64,000 bases of DNA from Arbacia lixula (taxonomy: Eukaryota > Echinodermata > Echinoidea > Arbacioida > Arbaciidae). Below, piece after piece: positions 11,901 to 24,700 of this stretch. The stretch is taken from contig OZ022576.1 in the NCBI GenBank assembly GCA_963669155.1, positions 28,377,438 through 28,441,437 on the forward strand. The letters are read 5' to 3'. The position numbers were made by a program, and so were the translations under genes. Below the pieces are notes generated by a model. The model had not been told where the DNA came from. It saw nothing but the letters and a program-made list of their open reading frames with translations, and did no database searches. How positions within the stretch are numbered: the stretch's first letter is position 1; every line of letters starts with the position of its first letter.

Positions 11901-14900
11901 ATTCTCTCAAATGATCCTTGGGTAATACTACGTCTGTTGATGAGGATGATGAGATCAAAGGTCATCTCAGTGACGTTTTAAATATTTGAAAAAAAACTCA
12001 GCACTGTTTATCGATTGCGAAATCAGGCAAGACTCATGGTTCACGAACCACCTTGTTTTCAGTTTGGTCTATGTGGCATAGACGTGTTGACAGAGTTTGT
12101 ATTGCGCAAACTTGATGTTAAGGAGTTTCACCTGGGTTAGGGTTAGGGTTAGGGTCACGTCCGCTTCTTCATGTAGAGGCGATGACTGCGATCAATGTCT
12201 ACGGCCGTCATGTTGACATCCAGCTTGGAGTTGGGGAGCTGCAACACATGCAACTTCATCGGTGTCATCCATGTTCTGCTCTGCCACTTTGTATAGCAGC
12301 AGACAATTTCTTCTCGAGTATGGGCCTGCTCCTCCTTGGTATTCTCCGTGGCGACGAACTGCCTCTCCAACCTCTGGATTTTATTTTCCAGCTGTCCAAC
12401 TTCCTTGTTCTTGGCTTCAAGGTCGTGGTTGATGGCAGCACATACATCCTGAGAAACTCTCTCCTTGATTGCGTCTGCTTAGAGCAGGTACATCCTTAAT
12501 GTGCTCTTGGAGATACATGTCTGGCTGGGAGTTGAGCCAAAATTCATGGTCTTGTCCTGCTCTTTGTTGCTCATTGAGTTCATGCTTGGGCGAGCAGCTG
12601 ATTCTTGGAGAGTAGTTTGATCGCCTACTTCGCCAGCTTCTCCCCACCTTCTGTTGTAAGGCTCCTGTTGATACTTTTATCATTTTCGTCAGATTTTTTT
12701 TTTGCAATTTGTTCATGTTTTTTTAATTTATTTGACAAAACAATTCTGTTACTAATGTAAGAGTGTATATGTGTTGTTTGTAGACGTGGCTGGTACATAT
12801 ACTCTTACTCTTCTCGAGATGAGGAAGAAAATAATAGAAGTAGAGACGCTCTTGTCCAGTAGTCAATAAAGATTTTATTACTGACGTATCTCCAGTTCCA
12901 GTTGTACATGGAAGATATAAATATGACTCAGTGGTACAAACTTAACATGTACAAAGACTCAAATGTACAGAGGTAGAAAAACTCAGTGGTACTCCCAGCA
13001 AACGGTCCTATGTTAAACCCTAAAGAGGGAGGACTAGGGAGACCTAGCAAAAGTCGTCTTCACGCCAAGAGGTAGAGAAGAGAAGAATCAATTCAGATTT
13101 CAACTCTTGGAGTTTTTATTTCAAGGAGGCAGAATTAAAGATGGGTGTTTTTTAAACTGGGGCAAGAAGCAATACAACCCAACGGAGGTAGAACTGATAA
13201 GGGGACCATACTGGCTACTTTTAATGTAAACATATCCACCTATGCAGGAGGGAGTTTGGGTTTCAGCCCACAATTTGTGTAAACAAGGAGTAGGTTGTTT
13301 TTATTAATATCTGGGACAGAGGAAGTTATTTTGATAGGCAGCATAGTTTGTGAAATTGTTAAATACAACTGGAGGTTGACAACTGTACTATCATATAAAT
13401 AAAACGTGTAGGATATTAATATGGATATTGTTACAGTAATGTCCGAATGAGAGAAAAATACTTCCTGTTCAAATAGGTTATAGTTCTCCCCTCTTGCTCA
13501 GTCACTTAGTCACTCAGTCCTTTGTTGCTAGAACTTTTTCAAGGAAAAATGTTGGGCCTAATGAATTATTTACTCCTTTAAAAAGAAAGTTCTCCCTGAA
13601 GTTCAGTTTTTTTAGTAATGTAAGCAAAAACATGAAAGAAACAAATTAGTGAAGGTTTGGAAAAAAATCTGTCAAAGGATTATGAATTTTCACATTCCCA
13701 CACAACATATTGGATGACAAATTGCAGATATCTCAAAATTAAAACTTTCCTATTGTTTTACACATTAACGTCAAACCTTCACTAATATGTTGCTTTCTTT
13801 TATCTAACATAATTAGAACCAATTTAACTTCAGGATGGACTCTCCCTTTAACCCATACTTCTTGAAAACCATTGTTGTAAAGCCATCTTTCTTCCTACTG
13901 CCATTTTATGTTTTCCCCCCTCAGCAAGCTGGCCCCCATCATTGCCCGCAGGAGGACGCCCAAGATCCAGGCCCAGTACAAGAAGATAGGAGGGGGCTCC
14001 CCCATCAAGAAGTGGACCAAGATACAGGGGGAAGGGCTGGTCAGAATACTGGATGAAATCTCACCAGAAACAGGTATATTGGGGGTTTTAACGCTCTCAT
14101 TACCAAGCCAAGGAAAGGCCATTGACTTACTACACATATTATACACCCACAGTACTGAGAGGATCAACACTTTCATTACCATTGTCATGCAGATGAGTAG
14201 GAAGTCAGTTGGTTTTTCAAAACTTAGGGGTTTATGTATTATTGCACAAATGAGATAATGCATGCAACTTTTTATTCTTCTTTTTTATTTCGTTGCTCTT
14301 TTACACATCTGATAGAGTAGCGAGGGAAGATGTTTTCCAGAGAGCAAACTTGAAATAGTATACAAATATTTCATGACCATGAGGGATCTTGTGGAATCTA
14401 TTTGCACCGAGGTTAAGTGGAGGGCGTGCGGTACCATTTTCCCAAGACCGCAGGTCGAGGGAAAATGGTACCGCACGCCCTCCACTTCAAAGAGGGGACC
14501 AATAGATTCCACAAAGTTCCCGAATAAAGATCATGAAATATTTGTTTTATATCCTTCATTGATATATTCTTTGTTTAATAAGTTAATCCTTACCATGGAC
14601 CTTGTAATATAATGCCCATTCTCTAAGCTCCGAACGCAGGAGCCCGATTCAGATGTTTTGTTATTTCCTGCGGCATGAGCAAACCAACGGAAATTCAGGT
14701 TGCACCTCGGCCGCAACACCGCGGGAGTTCCGGCAGCGCGCCCAATAATTTTCCGCTACATTGCCAAAAAGCAGCTGGAAAGAAATGTATCGCGTAGATT
14801 TTGCGTGTCGCGCATTTACCTGGGATGAATCGATGAAAATTGTATTGATCACCGATAGCCCGGATATCGATAGTCCAGAGGGAAAGAAAAGACTATTTTC

Positions 14901-17900
14901 GCTCTGACGTCACGAAATAGTACCTTTCTTCCCTCTGAGCTCTCTTCCTTCAAATAGTTCATCTATTTGTGGTCATGTGACACCCTTTCAACCAATCAAA
15001 GAACTGGAATATATTAATGAGGGATATAAAAGCTGATATGGGAGCTAAGAGTTAAGATTAGGGGGTCATGTGCTTCATAAAGGGGGCGTGGAAAAGCTGG
15101 CCTTGATGGGGAAGGTTAATGGGAAAAGAAGCAGGAGAAGGAGGATAACTAATACTTAGCTAAGCAGCCTGACTGGTGAGCAGATCAAGAAGCTGTTTAC
15201 CATGACATGCAGCTGATGCAAAGAACTCAGAACAGAGAGTGTGGCACTCCTCGATCTCAGGATGCTTCACAGGATATGGCACTTAGATATATATATCCTA
15301 ATTAACACAAACTGCATGCATTTGGAAATACTGATATTATATACTGAAGGAAAAACAAGTCAAGGCAAAAATCTTGCAACCAGAAGGATTTGAACCTGCA
15401 ATATACTGATAGACTGCTGGTTCAAATCCTTCTGGGTACAAGATTTTTGCCTTGACTTGTTTTTCATTCATGTACAGGATGGAGCACGCTTTCCGTACCA
15501 CTAATGGGTGTATGCCTAAAATTTATTTTCAAAATTCAAGTCTTTTACTATAATTATGAATATCATGAAGTGTTTCTTACATTGGTCATTTTACTGGACT
15601 GAAATCTAGAGCTGTAGTAATATATGAGATAGGAATATCAGACATTTTCTTTGCTGTAAGTACATGGTACTGTACATGTAGTAGGTTTAGTGTGTTCTTT
15701 GGGTTGTAGTGGTTGTTCATACAGTTGTGGGAATAAAACAACATTTTTTTCAGTGTACACCTTTTGGTAACAATGGCTGGTGACAGAGTCCGATTCGTTT
15801 GGGTTGCATTTGTCCACACTGTGAACTGTGTTCTCAAAGTATTTTGACAATCAGTTTCATGTCAAGCAGTACTGCAACATCAAAATAATTGCATTACTCT
15901 TACCAGACAGGATTTTTTCTTCAAACATTAAACTGTACTAATATGATTTTATTAGACAGTTTAATGTACCTCTTCCTGATAATGCAAAATGTGTGTTTTC
16001 ATTATGAAAATGCCAGACTAATAAAAGTTGACTGGAAAGGCCAGACGGCCAATGCACTCATAAAATCTTCCTATTTTCCGATGCATATTCATGAGATGGA
16101 AAAAGCTGTTAAATAAGGATATTTACACCACACACCTAGGCCAGCTGAGTTAATCAGACATGTATAAAGATTGTCGGAAGATACCTCAGTGTGTAATGTG
16201 CGTGAGTACAACAGGATGTAATATGCACCTTGGTAGGACAATCCAATATCTTTGCAGGAAGTGCCATTTGCCTGTGTGTGCCTGCTGAAAACAAAACATT
16301 TGAGGCAAAGCGGTACTAATACTGCCGCAAATCAGGGGCTTCATGTACATGTAAGTGCATCACCTTCGGAAAAAGTTTTATCTATCCCCACCAAATACGC
16401 ACTCACACATGCGCGTGTGCACTTTTACACGGACACCTGCCACGGGCCAGCAGATGTTCAGCAAACTGAGAACCGAGAGCTGGAACAGCCAATGAGATTC
16501 GATCCAACTGTATGCATGCTATCGCCTATCGAACAGGAAGCGTAAAGGTCGTTGAACCAAGAGCTTGGAAGTGCCAATGAGATTCACTCTGACTGTATGC
16601 ATATTATCGGACACAAAGCGGAGAGGTCATTGACACCGGAAACGACTCGGGGCTGACTGTATGCATACCGCAAATGTTACCATATTCACGTGAGGCACCT
16701 CTTGCATATTCATCGCAAACCATCTATGAACCATCTTTAAGCATAGACAGACAAGACGCAACAGACAGCGATATTGAGATAGGTTCATGAACGTCGTAAA
16801 TGTTCATTGCCATTGCACTTTTGTGTCAATTTTGACAACTACATGTATCAGAACTTTTAAAGGAACAAACAAAGTCAATCACACAAAGATGCGGCACAAT
16901 GGATGTACTTTACATGTATTGCAGTTCTCTTGTGATTAGGTTGTTGGAATTTTAGGAGAATCATCAGTCACATACTTGTATCTACTAATCCATGTGTTGT
17001 TTATAGAGAAATAGTCTGATTATGATGGATTAACCATTAGAAATGGGTAAGAAATGGATTCAGGACATTCATTTAAATCTAATTGGCCAATTTTTATTTA
17101 AAACAAAGTTCTCCTTTTAATGCTCTTGTTATATTGCCTCTGTAATGACAATAATTATCATTATTTTATCATATATATGAATATGAAAATAAAATACAAA
17201 CTTACTAAAGACTTGATGTATGAAGCAAAGGTTCTTTTAAAGCACTCTGTTCAACAGCTGCTGTATTTAAATCAAAGTTGTGTCATCAGTTGAAACTTGA
17301 GTTGAAGCTTTCCTTTTTGCACTACAGGCAGTTCCAAGAAGGTCAAATTGCATGTCAATTTAAGGAAAAAATTGAGTGAATGGCTGATGTGGAATGAAAG
17401 ACTTTTAATTGTTGACTTCAGCTTAAAGTGATGTGGTCTGATTGAGGTTTTTACAAAAATGTTCACACAGTTCACTGGTCTACAGTTATGTAAACCCACT
17501 ATGTGTAAATTCTATATCATGTTACAATTTGACAAATATTGTTGTGGCGACTAATAATTGAAGAAAAAAATCTTTGCGCATATAGATGCTGTTTGAATAG
17601 TGTGGTTGTGTCAACAAAAATATAGTCCATAATTTCCCAAAGTGATGAATTATACAGAGCAAAGACCATTAAAAGCACTATTTATTGAGAGTTTTGAGAT
17701 CACCAACAAAGGAACCCTTTATTTGTGCAAGTTTGTATACTCCCATATTTCTTCCCATTTGATCAATCTGCCTTTAATGGGACCCGCAGAGTGCATAAAG
17801 CAGACACTGCAGAGTGTGAACTATAGCCCATAGTTTACCAATGTGTCTGTGTCTAGTAGACCGTTTATTGATCGGTACAAAGGGGCTTTTGTGTGGGGCC

Positions 17901-20900
17901 TTTGTTTGAGCCCCAGTTCCAGGGAGCCATGTTTGTCTGGCACGCTGGAGCTTGAAAGACTATTCTTTCCCAGTGCTGTAGACAAACATGAACTTGAGAA
18001 TGATTGTGACAGGGTCTTTAAAAAAAAAATCATGGGTGGAGAATGTCCCTATTCCTACGATAGTTGTAGCCAGGAATTCCTACTCTGGTTAGGCATTATT
18101 AGCGCTGTAGTCTGTAAAGTCCTTGTTTAGTGAGGCAGCGGCACTGGAAGTGTTATTTTAGAAGTGATTTTAGAATGACAAAGGCCTTCCCTGGTGGTGT
18201 CTCACTCACAGCACCTCAAACATTGACAGGACCTATATGATCCTTGGTTGATCAGTGCTGTTAAACCCTTGTGTGCATTATGGCATTTCTGCACAAGTTA
18301 TTCAGAGAAAACACAAAAAGCAGCACTTCTTCTGGCTCACAATGGCTTAATCAAACTGTGGCATATGAGGGTGGGGAAGGAGAATTGACATATGTATTTC
18401 TTTGTATTTTGAAACCACACGCAAGTGTAGAAAATGTGAATATCAATATCACAAAAAGTTAATACTTGGAAATGCAACAGAAGTTTTCAGTACCCTGTCC
18501 TTGTAATAGATTTGCAACCAAGCATGAAATACTCAAAGCCAAATACAAAATAAATGCTTTTGTTCTGCTTGTAAGTGAACAAGTTTAGTTTTGTGTTTTT
18601 TTGTGTTGAGAAAGTGCAAGCTGGCAATATAAAGAAACACGTTTCAACAATTTAACTTATTCATATAATGATGTAGTTACAGTGTACTATTGTTATTATG
18701 CCTTTGCCATAAAAGAAGCATGTAATATCATATTTAACCTTTGAAACATAATTTGTGTAGGTATTATTTGGTTGATGCATTTTGTCAGGCTGCTGAACAT
18801 AGTCATAAGAGATGTGTCATTTGAACAAATTGCTGTGAATTACATGAAGATGACATGACATTTCCCTGTAATACCAAAAAGAATTCTCAGTACTAGAGAT
18901 ATGGTATATGATTAAAATTGAAGTTTGGCTGCCAAAAGCATTGCTTTTATTTTCCTATGAGACAAGTCAGATATACCATTTATTGTATTTTGGTGATTAT
19001 ATGCTCAATTGTGGATTACAAATGAACCATTTTTTGCCATGGTAGAGATCTTCTTTTTGTTTTTTCTTCATTTTCTTGTGTTTGTTATTGTTCTTGTTTT
19101 TGTTCTTGTTCTTATTCTTATGATTCTTGTTCTTGTGTTTGTTCTAGTTCTACATCCTCATCCTTAAGGTATTCATGTGTCCTTTAAATTGTGAAGATTA
19201 TTACAGATTTTGTCATACAGACCAACTATTTAAAACAGCATTTTGAACTCCCCCTTTCATTTTATTATTGCATTTCTAGCACCACACAAGTACTACATTG
19301 GTTTCCGTTATGTCAACCCCCTGACAGAGGATACCATCAACCAAATGGAAAGGTGAGACTAATATTGTGCAGCTTTTATTTTGACATAAAGACATGTGAT
19401 ACATGTTGAATTTAATGAAAAGAAGGTATTACCAGTACATCATTAAAATGTCTGGAATGTTACTTTAAATGGTTGAGAGACATTGTTGTTGCTATTTGGG
19501 CTTATTGGAAAAATTGCATTACTGGAGAAGGAAGGGATCCCAGCAACAGCAACAACAACAGATACATTATCCTAATATTTGCTTGATTTTAGTTGTTGAT
19601 ACTTTAACAATTTCTTCAGTTGGAGACATTTTTAGTGGTCCATTTATGAGTACAATGTCCAATGTGTTGGTTTAATTCTTTGTATGCCAGGTATGCATTT
19701 TGTCACCATTAATAAATCCCATTGAGCAGCATTTATCTGAAGGGTTAGATATCTTGTGTAGGTCATGTTTCTCCCTTTATGAACTACAGGATTAATCACA
19801 AAAACAAACAAGATGAAGCATTTCCAGTTGAAACTTTACATATGAAGCCCAGGATGATTTAGCCCCCACAAGCAAAAAATGATCCATGCAAAACATAGTA
19901 CAGGGTGTTTGTTGCTTGAAATGACATTTTTGTTTACTAATTTGGTTCCATCGACCCTACAGCGATGGCATTGAGAGGGCCATAGCGTTCACACAGTACC
20001 CTCAGTACAGCTGTTCGACCACAGGCAGCAGTCTGAACGCCATCTACAGACACTATGCCAAGAACCCAGAGCTAGTCGCCAACAGCAACATGAGGTGGAG
20101 TGTCATTGATAGGTGGCCAGTGAATGCTGGGCTTATTGAGGTTTGTGGCTACAAGTTCATTAGAAGAGGGGAAGAATGATTGAAATATCAGGCAGAACAA
20201 TGAACTTAGAATAGGATTAGGGTTTGCCCATGAAGATTTGCAGGGCTAGGGAATTTACAGTGTTGTCTCCATCAAATTTGTGCCAAATCTGCATGTCTGA
20301 ATTTCTGTGGACATTAAATGATAGATCCTGGGTTTGTTCAAACATCAAAATGATTTAAAAGTTTTAATATTAGCAATATTTAAAATGAAAAATGGGAATT
20401 ATCATTGTGAACCTGGGGGTTCATGTTGTACTTCTACATGACTTCTTTGTGGAAGTTGTGAATGCAAAATATCCAATAGGTGGGTATTTCAGCTCTGTGA
20501 TCAGGAATTGATAATGTTGCACCTTGTAGCAGAAATCTGTAACACCTTGAATAGTGGTTTGTACAAAACATTCTTGACCTGATCATGACAAGATAGATGT
20601 CAAATAGACCAATGATAATTTAGTGTGAACTAGATATTAACTCTTTGCTCGCTTCGTTTGACTCGCGGCACATACAGCGGGCTGCCAAGTTCGACTCAAG
20701 TCACAGTTCGCGCACAATGCATACGGAACGCATTTAATTGTATTGTGCGCACACACATACAATAGCGACGCGTGCATTGCATTGTTTACATATACACCCT
20801 ATATAACAATAAGAGGATCAAAGTATCAATAGGCAGGAAGTCTCCCAAGACAGGAAGTCTATTGAGAAGTACCCAGGGTCACTTTCAATAGAGGAGTTTA

Positions 20901-21725
20901 GTTTATTGTTAGCTTACTCTTTTTGAATGCCACATTTAAATCCTAAATTGCTTGGCTCATTATTCCCATCAAGACATAGGTTTGGTATGTAATGAAAGCT
21001 AAAGAACACATCTTTTCTATGAACTAACTTAGATAATAACCTTTGTTAGGAAATATTGAATATAAGAGGTACAAAATACCTTCCAAAATGATAATTTGGA
21101 GACAGAATATAAAGTTAAAATTCTCAGAATCTATGATATTATACATGACAAAATTTATACCATTGGCAAGAGTATTGATTTCCCTTAGACTTTGCTACAC
21201 ATTTGTTTTCATCACGATAAACCAATAAAAAGTTATTGCGAGTTGAATAAGACAGTGCATGCAAAACCCCTCTGAATGTGGCACCCTGAAATTAATGTGG
21301 CGCAGGGGAGATAGTGTGCGTGGTGGGCAAAGAGTTAATGACCAAGAGTCTTGCACAGAAAGAAACAGAGAAAAACATTACCAGTATTGAAGCCAAAGTG
21401 AGTAAAGAGCTGTAAAATATTTGTCTAAACTTATCATGAGGAAGGCAGGTCTTGAGAGTGGCTCTGTTTTTAAAGAGGTAGTTAATGCCTGTTTTAAGTA
21501 AAGTATTCTGAACTAATTCTGAATTAATATTTAGGGAGTGGAGCAAATTTTATTAATTGTGTGATTGTGTCCCTTTTTGCTCATTTCCAATCGTATCAGA
21601 AGAAAACTGCAGGTCTACTTTGATGGCAATGGAAGGCCTTGTATAACATGTGCTTAAACTTTCAATATGTCAGACTTAAAGCCACAATTATGTGCAATAA
21701 CGTGACATTATTTTCTGCTTTGTCG

Positions 21726-21757
<32 letters not shown>

Positions 21758-24700
21758 CCTCTTCTCAGGCATTCAGCAGACACATTGAGGCAGAGCTAGC
21801 CAAGTTTCCTCCCGAAGTACAGGATGATGTTGTGATTCTTTTCTCAGCTCACTCTCTTCCCATGTCTGTGAGTAAAAGCTTGTACCACACAACAGTACCC
21901 TATGTCTAGAACCTGTCTTGTTGCCTAACAGTTATTGTGTTGTCTATACAAATGCTATCCAAATTCATTTATCCATCTGTCTGTGTTCCCTTCCATCATC
22001 TTATTAGAGTTTTGATTAACCTTTTTCAATTGCTCATAAAGGAACATTTCAACACCAGTATCAACAAAAAAAAAAATTGTATAATTAAAAAAATCTTATC
22101 GTTCAACATACCTACTCCCAAATATATTTGTGCATTTCAATGATATTTTATATAAATCATTTTAAGAGTACCGTTATCTGATTGATTTCAATTTCAATTT
22201 TATTCATATTTCTGTTCAATACATGTAAAATAAAAGCAATAATACATCAACATAGTCAGTCTTTGACATAAACAAAACTAGTATAATGATGCAAAATATT
22301 ACATAATGGTCAATATCAAACATACAGTGGATATAGGTAAAGAAATATGAATGGGGCCTATTTAAAGCAAGCTTGTAAATCGTATAGACCCCAAAATAAT
22401 GTGGATTAAAAGAACACTTCGGAGTACGGATAAACAAATTGACCAAAGAAATAAACAAAAGAAATCATAAACAACTCAAGACACAACATGAAAACAAATC
22501 GAGAACAAAAATCAAAAGGCGTACGATTAATCCAGCAATACAACAGAAAAGTGCGAGGAATAGACAAACAAAACCAAACAAATCAGGAGAAGTCAGGATG
22601 AAATACGATAGTGCTCAAGCTTCTACGAAGGCAATTCGACTGTTGACTCAGTATTGAATATGTATGAATAAGTATAAATATGTATACGAAGACATCATTC
22701 ATAAGATGGATTCATTGTAATATATGCAAATCACATTACATGTACATTCCGGCAAGGACGCCTAACCATGCCACGTGGCCGAGCACCCGCCGAGCTCAAG
22801 GAAATTGGCTAGTAATTCTAAAGAGTATCAGTTTTTTTTTTTCCAAGAGCTCGGCAGGTTGCTTGGACCAAGGTGCCGGGCAGCGTCCCTGTCGGAGCAT
22901 GAGTGGTGAACAAAAAAAAGAAAAGAGTAAAGAGTAAAGATTTTAAGTCATTCCAGTATATCAGTACATTTCAATCCATAGTGGCAGCAGCTTGTTTAGA
23001 GAAAATTGCTGGGATTCATACACTGTAAGTTTAAGTGTTTTTTTAAGGAAAATACCATGACCATCATATAGATTGTACAATGTCATAATATTCTGTCTGC
23101 ACACCTTTTTCAGTGCATATAAAATCACAACATCTGTGGTGAGAGTTGGGTTTTGGAAAAATCATGCTGTCAGCTCAAAATATTTCATTAAGCCATCATT
23201 TATAACAAGCCCCTTTTGAATCTGGTGACCATAATCCAGTTGTTGGTATGTACAACAAATATAGACGGCTCTGATAGTCATAGAATGGTTAAAGATATTG
23301 GCCCACAGTGATCTCTAAAACATACCGTGACTCATGGGCTAGTGACTCGAGATCAAGGGATCAAACATGGTATTGAGATCACCTTGTGCCCATAGATTTA
23401 ACCATACCCCTCAGAGAAGTGGATATTTTGAGTAATGTCAATTCTAGTGATCACTAACATAAGGAGAATATGAATAGTAAGTTACAATGATATAACTTTG
23501 CTCTTCAAAATATCACTTTTAAACTTTAGTGGGAGGAAATGGAGGAGAATTTTCATATTTATAACTCCAAGAGTGACATTTTATCATTAACTCTCCTTTC
23601 GTCTTTTTCAAAATACAAAAAGAATCCTTCTAAAATTGCTATTGATATTGTTGTTCTTGTGTCTTTAAAATAAAAGCAATCTTAACTCTTTGGAGTAGTT
23701 TTCTAGGGGGTGCCAACGTTGACTTATCTATGAACGCAATGAAGAATGCTGAATATATGTAAACTGTAATTCAGAAAAACAACACCCCAGTTAACAAATC
23801 CTTGTCAACGAAGCTTAACACACAATCGCCGCCTATCTCCAGTTAACTCCCGGACCTTGTGCTACGACATGATATGGCGATCGTGCCTTTTCTGCTCTTG
23901 GCCCAACACGCTAAACAATCTCCCCTTACACTTTCATAATGCATCTACCTTCGACTCTTTTAAGACACCTCCCCAAACTCACCTCTTTAGGCCTTCCTTG
24001 TAAATTTATATAATATGTGTGCATTTTCGTCCATGTTCATTACCTCACTCTTTCTCTCTGCTTCTTCTTGATCAAATTGCACTTGGAAACATTGTCTGAA
24101 GCACCTCACAAATTATATTTTTTTATCATTGTTGTGATTATTACTAGTGAATTGTGGTGTTTGATATGTTTGTTGTTTAATGTACCCAAGTACCCCAGGA
24201 AGAACAGTGCTTTGCTCAGTAACGGGGCTCCACTGGTAAAAGAAGGTGGAATAATAAATTAAATGAATAAATTTGTTTTTCCTTGGCCCAGGTGGTGAAC
24301 AGAGGGGACCCGTACCCTGCAGAGGTTGGAGCCACTGTGCAGAGGGTCATGGAGAGGCTCCAGTTCTCCCACTCCTACCGGCTTGTCTGGCAGTCAAAGG
24401 TAGGCGCCCACCCTACTTTACCACCAAATCATCAAGTGGAAGAAATATCATATGATTTGAATTTTAAAAATCAGAGACTGATCTTTAGCCTAGATATTTA
24501 GAGTTGCCAATATGACTCATCTGCAAGTGATGTAGTGGGCTATGTCTTGTTATGCACTGTGAAACCCCTGTAATTAGTTCTGTGACACCTTAAGAAATTG
24601 AGGATGATAGAGGAGGTTAAGTGGAGAGGGACAGTCGTGGTCATATTTAGCTACAGGTATGCATGTTTGGTATGGCAGGCTTTAGGGAATGACATTTGAT

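Larger units (their letters stand above)
9658..13924 (+). other. FECH intron (4.3 kb): transposon-filled
   Basis: Holds an inverted-ended element with a partial duplication (9796-10405), a pogo-like MITE (10528-11384), a truncated LINE (11576-12720) and a TTTAAA-ended MITE (13577-13852), described separately. The stretches 11385-11575 and 12721-13576 show nothing firm. Confidence 0.7.
14074..19279 (+). other. FECH intron (5.2 kb)
   Basis: Contains two small inverted MITE copies (14088-14230), a long hairpin (about 14355-14545), a tRNA-like fold-back (15350-15465) and an 85-bp tandem duplication (about 16480-16680). The remainder (16690-19279) shows only a TTCTTG-type microsatellite at about 19081-19150. 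Confidence 0.7.
20141..21768 (+). other. FECH intron (1.6 kb)
   Basis: About half is a TTAA-flanked element (20637-21338). It ends in a CT microsatellite that forms the splice acceptor tract. Nothing else recognised. Confidence 0.7.

Noticed and set aside
15419..15436. tRNA T-arm-like sequence
   Set aside because: No acceptor, D or anticodon arms can be built around it, so it is not a tRNA gene.
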